A stretch of DNA of 64,000 nt from Prochlorococcus sp. MIT 1300 (GCF_034092375.1 NZ_CP139302.1:372001-436000); one strand, 5' to 3'; counted from the stretch's first letter, positions 20,049 to 29,557 are shown. Program-made: numbers and translations. Notes: generated by a model from the letters alone, not told the origin.

Positions 20049-21044
20049 TTACTTTTTGTTGAATTTAGATAGTATGTACTCAGAAGCTATCCACAGAGAT
20101 CTTGCTAAATCAACCTTTTCCGCTTCTTCACTGACAGAAGAAGCGGAAAACTTTAAAACTCCTGGACGTATTAATTGATTACTGTAGAAGGAGAAACCAC
20201 TTCTGAAGTAAACAGAACTGGTGGCTAATTCCTGCAGTATATGTCCTGCATGTTCTGTAGTCTCAGAAATTTTTAAAAGATCTCGAGCAATAAAAGCAAA
20301 TATTCTTTGACCTATCTGATTATATTGGCGGCTATATCGAAAGAAGCCCTGACTTGACTTGGGTATTACTAATCCTGGTGCCCAAGCTATTACTGCGAAG
20401 TCTTCCCGTATTACTGCTATTCTCCTATACAACTCTTTTGCAAAAAGGATATTGCATAACTTACTATTTTTGTATGCCTTGTCTGCATTAAAATCTGATA
20501 AACCATAAATCAGGTTAGATTTAATTTGATTTTCCAATTCACATATCTTCCCTAAGCTGGCAGGTGTGCCTATACGACCACCAGGAGACAGAGGATTATG
20601 AACTTCAGAGGAAGTGACTATAACCCTAGGAGAGCTAGAAGAAAGTAACAAAGGTAAGAGCCTTTGTGTAATTAACTGATGGCTAAGATGATTAACAGCA
20701 AATGTCAACTCAAACCCTTGTTTGGAAAATCTTGGATTTTTATCTCCGACGTACTGAAGCCCAGCATTAAGAATTAGTACATCAATTTTAATCTTACTTT
20801 TTAACAATTCATCCGTAAAATCATTAATTTGATTCAAATCAGAAAGGTCTGTATCCGAAAAAATAGGGGTAAGGTGGTTATCTTCCCTAAAACCTACATC
20901 TGAGATTAATTTTTTTTTCGTTCGTTCAGACGTAGCATTATCTCGACACGGTAGAATCAATTTGTGTCCTTCACTTACAAGCTTCTTCGCACATTGGTAG
21001 CCAATACCTGAACTTGCTCCGGTTAATAGAATATTCAATGACAA
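20049..21044 (-). CDS. Short-chain dehydrogenase, protochlorophyllide-reductase-like branch
   Basis: 331-aa SDR. The cofactor motif TGASSGIG is at residues 8-15, NAGLQ marks the NNAG equivalent, TSSEVH the catalytic Ser and YKNSK the catalytic Tyr/Lys. The overall layout with VNHLSHQLITQRLLPLL resembles light-dependent protochlorophyllide oxidoreductase and related plant/cyanobacterial SDRs, but the length insertions differ and it is probably a paralogue rather than the main POR. Substrate unknown. Monocistronic, convergent with nothing close. Confidence 0.85.
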   Translation of the reverse strand: MSLNILLTGASSGIGYQCAKKLVSEGHKLILPCRDNATSERTKKKLISDVGFREDNHLTPIFSDTDLSDLNQINDFTDELLKSKIKIDVLILNAGLQYVGDKNPRFSKQGFELTFAVNHLSHQLITQRLLPLLLSSSSPRVIVTSSEVHNPLSPGGRIGTPASLGKICELENQIKSNLIYGLSDFNADKAYKNSKLCNILFAKELYRRIAVIREDFAVIAWAPGLVIPKSSQGFFRYSRQYNQIGQRIFAFIARDLLKISETTEHAGHILQELATSSVYFRSGFSFYSNQLIRPGVLKFSASSVSEEAEKVDLARSLWIASEYILSKFNKK

Positions 21045-21324
21045 CCTCCAACCATTTTGTCAAATTAACATAAAAGAAGGTTCATGACTTTATAGAGCTA
21101 TAGCTAATGGCTTAAAAACAAACGTTGATATGAGAGAAATGTGATAAACGAATTCCGCTTAGTAAAATACCAAGTACCTAACCGGACAAAAGACAATCAA
21201 CAGAAACTAGACTTGGCTGAGCCAGGAGGATCCTTAACATCTTGGTCTAAGAGGGGATTTTATCTGTAAGGTGAATGACTGTAACCGGATTAACAACACC
21301 AGTTGATATGTGGAGGTAAGGATA

Positions 21325-21426
21325 GTGATCTTCGACACTCCCACCAGTTTTCCAAGCATTTCTCCTGAGCCTTATGGTGCAATTGATCCAAATGTTATGA
21401 GGCTTCATTACATGAGGTGTCGATGA
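21325..21426 (+). CDS. Short upstream reading frame overlapping crtL start
   Basis: A 33-codon frame starting at GTG 21325, preceded five bases upstream by a strong GGAGGTAAGG ribosome site. Its TGA overlaps the crtL ATG as ATGA (21423-21426). Peptide begins MIFDTPTSFPSISPEP and is not recognised. The good ribosome site and the overlap suggest translational coupling or a leader peptide for crtL; alternatively it is the remnant end of an older gene. Confidence 0.4.
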   Translation: MIFDTPTSFPSISPEPYGAIDPNVMRLHYMRCR

Positions 21427-22709
21427 TAAAGGCATCTGCCGATGCCTTGGTCCTTGGGGCAGGGCCAGGAGCTCTTGCTATTGCAGCGGCACTTAGCAGT
21501 GAAAATCTCAAAGTCGAAGTGTTGGCCAACTCGGACCCTCACGAGCCATGGCCATACACATATGGAATTTGGGGTGAAGAAGTAGATGACCTGGGCTTAG
21601 CTCATCTTCTTGAACACAGATGGAAAAATACAGTTAGTTTCTTTGGTGAAGGCGCTGACAACCCAAGTTCAAAATCAAATATCCCGACACCTCATAATCG
21701 TGACTATGGTCTTTTTGACAAAAATAAGCTTCAACATCATTGGTTAAGTCAATGTGAATTAGCAAAAGTACAATGGCACAAAGGACTTGCTCAAAAACTT
21801 GATATAAATGAGACGGAGAGCAGAGTAACTACTGAAGAAGGCAAAACAATAACAGCCAGACTAGTAGTTGATGCAACAGGCTACGATCCGGTTTTTCTAA
21901 AAAGCAGCGAAAGTGGACCTGTTGCTGTTCAAACTTGCTATGGAATAGTGGCGAAGTTCAATAAGCCTCCAATAGCAGAAAATCAATTTATTCTAATGGA
22001 CTATCGTTGCGACCATCTAAGTGAAAAAGAAAAATCTGAACCACCAACATTTTTATATGCAATGGATATGGGAGAAGGAAGTTTCTTCCTAGAGGAAACT
22101 TCCTTAGGTCTTGCGCCTCCAGTATCCATAGAAACTCTGAGGACAAGGTTAGAGCTTAGATTAGCTAACAAAGATATAAGAATTACCAAATTAGAACATG
22201 AAGAGTTGGGTCTATTCCTTCCAATGAATCTACCTATACCAGATCTAAAACAACCTGTTCTTGGCTTTGGCGGAGCAGCTGGAATGGTTCACCCAGCTTC
22301 AGGATATATGGTTGGAGGAATGCTTAGAAGGGCCCCTGGATTAGCAAAGGCTATTGCTAAAAAGATTAGAGATTCAGAAGCTTCTCCTGCCCAAATAGCA
22401 CAATGTGGTTGGGCAGAGCTATGGCCAGAAGATTTAATTCGGAAACAAGCCTTATATAAATTCGGGTTAGAAAAGTTGATGAGGTTTAGTGAACCTCAAC
22501 TAAGAGAATTCTTTAAAGGTTTTTTTGACTTGCCTAGCTCACAATGGTATGGATTTCTTACTAACACTTTAACTATAAAAGAGCTTGTAAGTGCTATGTG
22601 GAAGATGTTTGTCAAAGCACCTTGGAGCGTGCGTATAGGTCTAATGGGTATGCAAGGGAGAGAAATTAAGCTGCTGTGGGAATTCATGAAGCCTAAAATA
22701 AAGAATTAA
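21423..22709 (+). CDS. crtL: Lycopene cyclase, CrtL type (beta or epsilon)
   Basis: Flavin-dependent cyclase forming ionone rings of carotenoids, about 428 aa. The N-terminal dinucleotide motif is LGAGPGALAIA; further motifs are PYTYGIWGEE, VDATGYDP, FLYAMDMGEGSFFLEETSL and FGGAAGMVHPASGYMVGG, all typical of plant-type cyclases. Prochlorococcus species carry two such genes (beta, and a bifunctional beta/epsilon type); sequence inspection alone does not decide which one this is. I start at ATG 21423; a GTG six bases earlier is possible. Confidence 0.92.
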   Translation: MIKASADALVLGAGPGALAIAAALSSENLKVEVLANSDPHEPWPYTYGIWGEEVDDLGLAHLLEHRWKNTVSFFGEGADNPSSKSNIPTPHNRDYGLFDKNKLQHHWLSQCELAKVQWHKGLAQKLDINETESRVTTEEGKTITARLVVDATGYDPVFLKSSESGPVAVQTCYGIVAKFNKPPIAENQFILMDYRCDHLSEKEKSEPPTFLYAMDMGEGSFFLEETSLGLAPPVSIETLRTRLELRLANKDIRITKLEHEELGLFLPMNLPIPDLKQPVLGFGGAAGMVHPASGYMVGGMLRRAPGLAKAIAKKIRDSEASPAQIAQCGWAELWPEDLIRKQALYKFGLEKLMRFSEPQLREFFKGFFDLPSSQWYGFLTNTLTIKELVSAMWKMFVKAPWSVRIGLMGMQGREIKLLWEFMKPKIKN

Positions 22710-22812
22710 TGTAAATAGAATTAAAGACTTATTTTATAAATTAAATTTGATTTAAATAAATAGCAATCCTACTAGAATTAGTTAGATTTCACATAGCTTA
22801 CCCAAAAAACTG

Positions 22813-23520
22813 ATGCGAACGATAATGATTAGTGGTGCATCAAGAGGTATTGGAAAGTCTATAGCAGAGAAGATGCTATTGAAAGGACACAGAGTAAGTT
22901 TGGGTGTAAGAAATCCAAGCCAATTAAAAGATACGAGTCTGGACTCTAAGAATTATTCAAACAAGCAATTGATAACATGCAAATATGAGGCTGTTGATAT
23001 TAAAACAGCTGAGGATTGGGTAAATGAGACAAAGAGCGCTTTTGGTGGATTCGATTCAATAATCCATTGTGCTGGAATATTCCGAAAAACGAGACTAATT
23101 TACCGAGACATTGAATTAAAAGACATCGATGAATTATGGCAAATAAATGTTCTTGGTCCATGGAACTTAACGAGGAAAGCTTGGAGCGAACTAGAAAGGC
23201 ATAAAGAAAGTAGAATTCAAGTCCTGGTATCTATGAGTGGGAAAAGATCAAAAGGAACGTTAGCTGGATATACCGCAAGCAAATTTGCTCTAATGGGTCT
23301 ATGTGAAACCATTCGCAATGAGGGTTGGGAAAAAGGAATTAGAATTACAGCTATATGTCCAGGTTGGGTTAACACAGATATGGCAAAAGCTGTAGTTGCC
23401 ATTAGTAAAAAAGAAATGACACAACCGGAAGATATTGCAAAACTGAGTGCATCACTTTTGGAATTACCAAACAGCTCAATCCCATTCGAACTTAAGTTGA
23501 ACTGCTGCCTAGAGAAATAA
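22813..23520 (+). CDS. Short-chain dehydrogenase/reductase
   Basis: 235-aa SDR with cofactor motif ISGASRGIGKSI near the N-terminus, HCAGIF in the NNAG position, SMSGKRS with the catalytic Ser and YTASKFA with Tyr and Lys, then CPGWVNTDMA. A complete classical SDR; substrate unknown. It follows crtL by about 100 bases on the same strand but with an AT-rich gap, so an own promoter is likely. A long RNA hairpin lies 80 bases downstream. Confidence 0.88.
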   Translation: MRTIMISGASRGIGKSIAEKMLLKGHRVSLGVRNPSQLKDTSLDSKNYSNKQLITCKYEAVDIKTAEDWVNETKSAFGGFDSIIHCAGIFRKTRLIYRDIELKDIDELWQINVLGPWNLTRKAWSELERHKESRIQVLVSMSGKRSKGTLAGYTASKFALMGLCETIRNEGWEKGIRITAICPGWVNTDMAKAVVAISKKEMTQPEDIAKLSASLLELPNSSIPFELKLNCCLEK

Positions 23521-23825
23521 TTTTTTGGTCCGTTGTCAAACTAAAAGGATTCTCAAACACCCTTTACCTTGTCAAAAAACCATAATCACACACAAAAGCA
23601 CCCTAGAATAAAAGCAGACGCTATATATGGTGCCTGCCTTTGTTCTAGGGTACCAGATATTAGCTATTCATTTATTTTAAAAAAACATAGCTTTGTTCCT
23701 ATAGAAAGTGCTATGAATAATTAGAAAGTACTTCCTACCCAAATAAACAACCAACACACATTTCACTCGCCTACAAGCGAGTTTAAAACCCTTCCAACTA
23801 ATCCAATCAATAAGGAGGCAAAACA
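23521..23825. other. Gene-free stretch with long hairpin and leader
   Basis: No gene of its own. It holds the 50-base inverted repeat at 23601-23650, an AT-rich part, and the leader of the next gene with the ribosome site TAAGGAGG just before 23826. Confidence 0.6.
23601..23650. repeat. Imperfect 20-bp inverted repeat (RNA hairpin)
   Basis: Arms 23601-23620 and 23631-23650 pair over 20 positions with two mismatches and two G-U pairs as RNA (CCCTAGAA ... TTCTAGGG at the base), enclosing a 10-base loop. No T-run follows on either side, so it is not a standard intrinsic terminator. Could be a 3' end stabiliser of the SDR transcript or a 5' element of the small gene at 23826. Confidence 0.6.
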
Positions 23826-24101
23826 ATGAGCCACGAACATCAAGAGATGGATAGTTTTGTTGATTGCATACATGTTGCAATTGCAGACCAACTAAGGGCA
23901 TGTCGTACTCCAGAGCAACTATTGGACTTAGAAAGAATGGTCAGCTTGAAGACTGACGTAGGTCCTCTTTACCGGTTAATATGCGATTTTCTTAGAGATA
24001 GGACTGTAGCCCCTGTTGAGGCGGCCAGTTGGATGGGTACTCTTATGGATAACAAAGAAAAGGAGTTAAATGCTTGCCGAAGCAGTAATTATGTTAAATA
24101 A
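23826..24101 (+). CDS. Small acidic hypothetical protein
   Basis: 91 aa, preceded by a near-perfect ribosome site (TAAGGAGG, seven bases before ATG), which argues for strong translation. Starts MSHEHQEMDSFVDCIHVAIA and looks fully helical and soluble, with LERMVSLKTDVGPLYRLI in the middle. No family recognised. No signal peptide or membrane helix. Confidence 0.75.
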   Translation: MSHEHQEMDSFVDCIHVAIADQLRACRTPEQLLDLERMVSLKTDVGPLYRLICDFLRDRTVAPVEAASWMGTLMDNKEKELNACRSSNYVK

Positions 24102-24162
24102 ACTCGATAAGCCAATGGCTAGAGAACAAGTACGTTCACTATTAAAAGATTAAATCCTACGG

Positions 24163-24483
24163 TCATCCAACTTGTGTTTGCTTACTTTCATTTCTGGACT
24201 TAAAAATAAAATTAATTAAAGTAAATGACATTGATCTGATATATTTATGTAAATAAGAATGGTAAAATCTACCTAAGGCTTTCCCAGTAGAATATGTGCG
24301 TTGAATAAGACCAATCAATAGATTAATGCACCAGAGAATTAATACGATCCCAATTAGTTGCGAAGTAGTCGAATAGAATTTAGAAATATTCTCTTGAATG
24401 GGCACGAAAAATTGAACTGAATCTATAAAGTTAGAAAAGTAATGGAGTTGAGACATTGAAACAGAAAGAAAATGGGTATTCAC
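24163..24483 (-). CDS. Small hypothetical membrane protein
   Basis: 106 aa with one clear hydrophobic helix (LIGIVLILWCINLLIGLIQ) near the middle and a basic C-terminus. Not recognised. Convergent with the small gene before it. Evidence is only the open frame and the plausible membrane topology. Confidence 0.45.
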   Translation of the reverse strand: MNTHFLSVSMSQLHYFSNFIDSVQFFVPIQENISKFYSTTSQLIGIVLILWCINLLIGLIQRTYSTGKALGRFYHSYLHKYIRSMSFTLINFIFKSRNESKQTQVG

Positions 24484-25024
24484 TTGGTTAGTTATGCTCC
24501 ATCAGAACCAATTATGCAAGTATTTAACGGGGTAATGTTTGTAAATTTGTACAAACAACTAAATGACCTAAATAACCATTTTTATTAATGGCAAATCAAG
24601 AAGATATTAAATGTACTATTTATCTAGGAGTTGTTAGGTTTTTGTGAAGCCTAATAGAAAATTAGTTGAAGGCATATCCGTAGTTACTAATTTACTAAAA
24701 CCATACCTGGCTGCGAGTGTTGAGATTCCTCAAGCTCTCTAAGATCGAAATCGTTGTTTTGCGAACGTAGATCCTTATCTAGTAGATAATTACTTTTCCC
24801 TTCATATTTCCATTAAGGAAAAAGAGTACATAGATCAACATAGGTTTTTCTTCGTTAAGTTTTTGTAGTTTCGCTGGATAAAGCAAGTATGTATGGCCAT
24901 GAGGAATAATGTATAAGTTAATACGAATAATAGCTGAATTCTTTTTAACGAAATCAAGTGGAATTGGCAAGGAGTATCAATTAAATCAATACATAAAGTT
25001 AGTTGCATTATTTGGCTAAATCCT
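24484..25024. other. Gene-poor AT-rich stretch
   Basis: No convincing gene. Two short minus-strand frames (within 24779-25062) overlap each other in different frames and look like chance or decayed sequence. Together with the remnant that follows it suggests a region of gene decay. Confidence 0.5.
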
Positions 25025-25215
25025 TCAATAAAAATCCAAGACAAATACTGTCCAAACTTCACAGGGATCTGTCACTTTCTTGCCACTAAGATAAGGAAAT
25101 TGCTGTTTAAAAGCTACCGGATGTTGTCCTCCACCGCTTGCAATTTCAGTCGCTGCTTGTTTACCAGAAAAAAAGGCCTAAGGCAACGACTAAACCTCGC
25201 GATTCTAATCAAAGA
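25025..25215 (-). pseudogene. Remnant of a degraded gene
   Basis: On the minus strand, SRGLVVALGLFF runs in one frame up to a T-rich run and continues in the next frame as SGKQAATEIASGGGQHPVAF, then KQQFPYLSGKKVTDPCEVW before a stop. Composition is protein-like in both pieces and no start is present. This looks like the end of an oxidoreductase-sized gene disrupted by a frameshift near 25170. The family is not identified. Confidence 0.45.
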
Positions 25216-25327
25216 TTCGGGTAAAAATTTCAATGCAGAATTAATAAGGTAGATAACAACATGCAAGAAGGGATTTGCATCAAATAATAGTAGGATGATA
25301 AATATACTGATTCTTATAGGTAAGAGA

Positions 25328-26068
25328 ATGGGACTTTTCGCTACATATTACGGTGGTAACAGCTGGTATATAGAAATCGAAGGGAAAAAGATTCTTATTG
25401 ACCCATGGCTTAGAGGCCCCCTTAAATTTGCTCCAGGTTCATGGTTCATTGAAGGAAACCTTCTAAAAACATGGGAAATACCAAACGATGTTGACATTGT
25501 TCTATTGACGCAAGGACTCCCAGACCATGCTCATAAGCAGACATTAAAATTACTTCCCAAAGACATAAAGGTCATAGGAAGCCCTTCAGCAGTTAAAGTA
25601 ACTGAGGAACTTGGATTTAAAGACAGCAGTTGTTTATCACCAGGAGAATCATTAGTCATCACTGAAATTGAAATAATGGCTACAAGAGGAGCTTATGTAC
25701 CTCAAGTTGAAAATGGATATATAGTTAAGTCAAATAATAAATCATCAATATATATTGAACCTCATGGATATCTGGACCCTACAATTTACTTTCCACACAT
25801 AACAGCAGCAATAACTCCCGTAGTAGATCTCGGAATAACAAAGTTTATACCTTTCGTCACAGGAAGAAAAGCTGTAGATCAGATAATTACTCAGCTAAAA
25901 CCCAAATATTTACTTGCTAGTACAACTGGTGGAGAAATAGAATTCAAAGGACTAGTGAGCAAACTCTACACTCAACTGGGTAGCTTTGATGAGATAGTCG
26001 AGAAGTATTCTGATAAAACAAAGGTTATAAATCCTGAACCAGGGAAAAGAATAGAACTAAAAGACTAA
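25328..26068 (+). CDS. MBL-fold metallo-hydrolase-like protein
   Basis: About 246 aa from ATG 25328 (an upstream in-frame ATG at 25295 would add 11 unlikely residues). N-terminal GGNSWYIEIEGKKILIDPWL is the typical strand pair of MBL-fold proteins. The metal motif reads LTQGLPDHAHKQTL: DH is present but the leading HxH pair is replaced by Gln-containing sequence, so metal binding may be altered. Role unknown. First gene of a close three-gene operon with a GST and a beta-hydroxyacid dehydrogenase. Confidence 0.85.
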   Translation: MGLFATYYGGNSWYIEIEGKKILIDPWLRGPLKFAPGSWFIEGNLLKTWEIPNDVDIVLLTQGLPDHAHKQTLKLLPKDIKVIGSPSAVKVTEELGFKDSSCLSPGESLVITEIEIMATRGAYVPQVENGYIVKSNNKSSIYIEPHGYLDPTIYFPHITAAITPVVDLGITKFIPFVTGRKAVDQIITQLKPKYLLASTTGGEIEFKGLVSKLYTQLGSFDEIVEKYSDKTKVINPEPGKRIELKD

Positions 26069-26727
26069 TGAATACTCATATACTTTATAGCTTTAGAAGA
26101 TGTCCATACGCGATCAGGGCGAGATGGAGCCTGCTGCTCGCAGAAATACCAGTGGAGTTGAGAGAAGTATCTCTTAAAGATAAACCAAATGAATTATTAA
26201 CTGTTTCCTCAAAAGGGACAGTTCCCGTATTAATCTGTTCAAATGGATTTGTAATTGAAGAAAGCCTAGAAATAATGTTATGGGCTTTAAATAGTCCTAA
26301 CGACAGAAAAATTAACCTTAGTTTTAGCCGAGAAGTAATTAACTTAATTCTCCAAAATGATAACGAATTTAAATATCACCTTGACAGGTATAAATACACT
26401 TCTAGGTATAAAGATGCTGATCGTAAATCAGAACAAAATGCAGCTAGAAACATATTAATAAATTTCAATGATCGTCTATCATATGAATCAAGAGGGGAAA
26501 ACTTATGGTTAGTTGGAAATTCAATGAGTTTTGCAGATATAGCAATATGGCCTTTTGTAAGGCAATACAAAATAGCAGCTGGAGATGACTTCACCAATGA
26601 TCCTAAGTTAAGTAAGCTAAGAAAATGGTTAAATTACTTTCTTAACCATGAACTATTCAACGTAGTAATGAGTAAATACAACTTTTGGAGTACAGGAAAT
26701 ATTCCAAGAAAATTCCCACCGGAGTAA
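26068..26727 (+). CDS. Glutathione S-transferase family protein
   Basis: 219 aa. N-terminal thioredoxin-like domain with SFRRCPYAIRARWSLLLAEI, the cis-Pro segment GTVPVLICSNGFVIEESLEI, then an all-helical C-terminal domain containing MSFADIAIWPFVRQ. The conserved CPYA resembles glutaredoxin/GST hybrids active with glutathione thiols. The ATG overlaps the stop of the preceding gene (TAATG), showing translational coupling. Confidence 0.88.
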   Translation: MNTHILYSFRRCPYAIRARWSLLLAEIPVELREVSLKDKPNELLTVSSKGTVPVLICSNGFVIEESLEIMLWALNSPNDRKINLSFSREVINLILQNDNEFKYHLDRYKYTSRYKDADRKSEQNAARNILINFNDRLSYESRGENLWLVGNSMSFADIAIWPFVRQYKIAAGDDFTNDPKLSKLRKWLNYFLNHELFNVVMSKYNFWSTGNIPRKFPPE

Positions 26728-26753
26728 GATATTGGACATCAGTATAGTGAAGT

Positions 26754-27629
26754 ATGTCAGCTCTAAGATCATTACCACAAGTTTCAATTATAGGGATAGG
26801 TTCCATAGGTTTTCCTGTTGCTCTAAACTTATTAAAATCAGGATATTCTTTAAATATATATAATAGAACAAAACGTGGTTATATAAACAAAGCATTTAAA
26901 AAAGAAAATATTTGCGAAACCCCAAGAATTGTAGCCGAAAGATGTGAGATATTAATAATTTGTGTAAGTAACGACTCTTCTGTAGAAGACGTATTGTTTG
27001 GGGAAAGTGGGGCTATTGAAGGTTTAGCAAGAAATAGCCTAGTAGTTGACCTATCAACTATTTCCCCTAAGAGATGTATACAATTTTACAACATACTCGC
27101 AGAAAAAAGAATTGGCTATATCGACGCACCTGTTACTGGAGGTACAGAGGCAGCTAAAAATGGAAACTTAACAATATTGCTGGGAGGAGATAGGAATCAT
27201 GTGGAATATGCAATGCCAGTTCTCAAATCAATTGGCAAGATAGTAGAACATTTGGGTCCTATTGGGACAGGCCAGAAAGCAAAGGCTGTAAACCAAGTAC
27301 TCGTTGCAGGTTCATATGCGGCATTAGGTGAGGCAATCGCATTAGGTGAAAAACTATCTCTTCCAATCAACTCAATTGTAGATATTTTAAAACATGGAGC
27401 TGCAGATTCATGGGCTTTAAGGAATAGATCAACTAATATGATTAATGACGATTACCCGCTTGGTTTTAAATTAAAACTTCACCATAAAGATTTATCGATA
27501 GCAATAGAAGCTGCAAGGGAATTTGGGCTCGAACTTCCAATAACAAAAGCAGTTAAGTCTATTGAAGAGGATCTTATTGATAAGGGGTTTGGAGATATGG
27601 ATCTCTCTGTTTTAAAGAAAGGAGTATAG
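26754..27629 (+). CDS. NAD(P)-dependent beta-hydroxyacid dehydrogenase
   Basis: 291 aa of the 3-hydroxyisobutyrate dehydrogenase / glyoxylate-succinic-semialdehyde reductase family. Motifs: IGIGSIGFPVALNLLKSGY for the cofactor, DAPVTGGTEAAKNGNLTILL for substrate, catalytic Lys in GQKAKAVNQVLVAG, and the C-terminal KDLSIAIEAAREFGLELP. It lies 26 bases after the GST gene and probably shares its transcript. Confidence 0.9.
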   Translation: MSALRSLPQVSIIGIGSIGFPVALNLLKSGYSLNIYNRTKRGYINKAFKKENICETPRIVAERCEILIICVSNDSSVEDVLFGESGAIEGLARNSLVVDLSTISPKRCIQFYNILAEKRIGYIDAPVTGGTEAAKNGNLTILLGGDRNHVEYAMPVLKSIGKIVEHLGPIGTGQKAKAVNQVLVAGSYAALGEAIALGEKLSLPINSIVDILKHGAADSWALRNRSTNMINDDYPLGFKLKLHHKDLSIAIEAAREFGLELPITKAVKSIEEDLIDKGFGDMDLSVLKKGV

Positions 27630-27689
27630 ATAAGAACTAATTATGTCTGTAGACGAATATATATTGTGAGACTTAGTTTTCTCACATCC

Positions 27690-27959
27690 TTATAACTTAT
27701 TAGTGCTGTCAAGCCTTCTCTTATCTATAATCCTACTCAGCTCTAGGAAGTAGCCTGCCGTACAAAACTTGCCTAGGTTACGTTCCCTATTACTTGAGTC
27801 ACTACGAATCTCTGCTGTTTCTGCCATTATCAAATCCAACTCCTCTTCAGGCATATCGTACAACTCGCCTAGTTCAACTTCCCTGTCTAAAAGGTGACTT
27901 TTAAACCACTTTTCTCGGAGTTCCTGTTGCGGTATTTCCCTTTTTAGGTGTTGCGTCAT
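27690..27959 (-). CDS. Small charged hypothetical protein
   Basis: 89 aa, strongly acidic in the middle (VELGELYDMPEEELDLIMAE) with a C-terminal FCTAGYFLELSRIIDKRRL. Soluble and helical; no family recognised. It begins only about 50 bases before the 3' end of the symporter gene upstream on the same strand, so the two may be co-transcribed. Confidence 0.7.
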   Translation of the reverse strand: MTQHLKREIPQQELREKWFKSHLLDREVELGELYDMPEEELDLIMAETAEIRSDSSNRERNLGKFCTAGYFLELSRIIDKRRLDSTNKL

Positions 27960-28011
27960 AAGTTGAAAGGGAATTAGTAATGGTAGGCAGACAAATCAGT
28001 CCGCAAATAAA

Positions 28012-29400
28012 TTATATCTCTCTGGGCGACATTCTGCTAAAGAAAAATGATAAGGCTATAAAAAAGAAAGCAAAAAGTCCAGAAACCTCAGTCCAACTGA
28101 CTAAACCAAACCTATTAATTGCAATTGGTGCGAACAAAGTAATTACTCCTCCTGATAAAAGTGGTTGTAGAAATAGTTGTTTAATTGAAAAGACTTGCAA
28201 TGTATTGGTGGTATTACGAGGGTCTGCAAGTCTAAGAAGTAGAATTCCACTTGCAGCTACACCAGTAGCATTGCCAAATTCGGCCAAAGCCCTCTCGAAG
28301 GATTCCTGAGTAAAAATATACTTAGAGTAAACGAGTGAGCCAAACAAATTCCAACTAAGCCCAACAATAGAAAGAATTAGAATAGGTACCCAATCATTTT
28401 TAATGAGAGGCAAATTCAAGCTTGCCATAGCCGTAACTATTAACAAGTCAGTTGATAAAGTTCCTATTTCCCGTTGTAGTAGCTGAGAAACTAGGTCTGT
28501 TTTATTTAGTAGTTCAAGTAAGAAACGAATAATCAAAGATGCCAAAAGAGCTAAGGGGAAAACAGGGAAAACTTCAATAACCTCTGAGTAAATACCTCCA
28601 AAATATGGAGACATGAGTCTTAGTATATAAAGGGCAAATACTCCAATACCAACAGCTAGTCCAACAAAAAAAAGATTAATCGCAAGTTCTTTAATTTGAC
28701 CAAAGAAATCTATCTGTTCTTCTCTTGCTCCAGTTATACCAGTTCCTTGAATGGTCTGAACGCCAATCCACCCTAAAGAACGACCAATGACAACCAAAGC
28801 GCTCCCAATGATGGTGGACGAAAGTAAACCTACTGTAGCCATGGCAAATCCAAGATCTGGACCTCCCGAAAACCCTAATTTGATGAAACTTTTGCCCATC
28901 ACGGCTGCGGCTCCATGCCCACCCTCAAAACCAACCTCAATAAGACAGCCCATTAATGGGTCTACCCCAAGCCAAGGTATTAGTAGGAAAATGACAGCCA
29001 AACCACCCACAAGATATTGACCGAATCCAAGAAAAAAACCTAAGGCTGCTTGTGATGCAACAGGTTTCCACAAACCCTTACCTCTTGGCAAAGGTCTGCC
29101 CAACATCAAGGTTGCGAAAACCAAAGTCAATAAGGGTGTTGGTAATTTCACCCAAATATCAGTGACCTTTTGAGGGAACAAAGAGACTGGCCCATATGGT
29201 CCTAGGAAAAGAGCCAAAGTACCTAATAAGAGTGCTATCGGAATGCCAACCCTTTCTAATTTCAAGGCAGGCTCTAGTCGCCTACCTAGACTCAAAAGGA
29301 AAATCAAAAGGCAAAGCAAAGTGATCGCTAGCCAGAATCCTGGTAAAAGTTCAGTACTTAAAAAAACAAATTTATTTTCAACCACTGAAAAAAGCTGCAT
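28012..29400 (-). CDS. gltS: GltS-family sodium/glutamate-type symporter
   Basis: 462 aa with about eleven membrane segments. The signature IEVGFEGGHGAAAVMGKSF is the GltS family loop, followed by GFAMATVGLLSSTIIG; a second repeat half occurs near the C-terminus. The family carries glutamate with sodium; substrate in this organism is inferred. Start ATG 29400 precedes the first hydrophobic stretch by about 20 residues. Confidence 0.88.
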   Translation of the reverse strand: MQLFSVVENKFVFLSTELLPGFWLAITLLCLLIFLLSLGRRLEPALKLERVGIPIALLLGTLALFLGPYGPVSLFPQKVTDIWVKLPTPLLTLVFATLMLGRPLPRGKGLWKPVASQAALGFFLGFGQYLVGGLAVIFLLIPWLGVDPLMGCLIEVGFEGGHGAAAVMGKSFIKLGFSGGPDLGFAMATVGLLSSTIIGSALVVIGRSLGWIGVQTIQGTGITGAREEQIDFFGQIKELAINLFFVGLAVGIGVFALYILRLMSPYFGGIYSEVIEVFPVFPLALLASLIIRFLLELLNKTDLVSQLLQREIGTLSTDLLIVTAMASLNLPLIKNDWVPILILSIVGLSWNLFGSLVYSKYIFTQESFERALAEFGNATGVAASGILLLRLADPRNTTNTLQVFSIKQLFLQPLLSGGVITLFAPIAINRFGLVSWTEVSGLFAFFFIALSFFFSRMSPREI

Positions 29401-29557
29401 GCCGTCAGAGTTAAAAGTAAATCGAGTGTAAAGCTCTAAGTATTGATAATAAAACGAAAAAACTCATTAAAGGCTTTCCCATGTGAAACCTTCTAGGAAT
29501 CACTGAATTACGTATCGTATTGCTTTTGCTTCGTCCAAAGATACAAGAAAAATCTGT

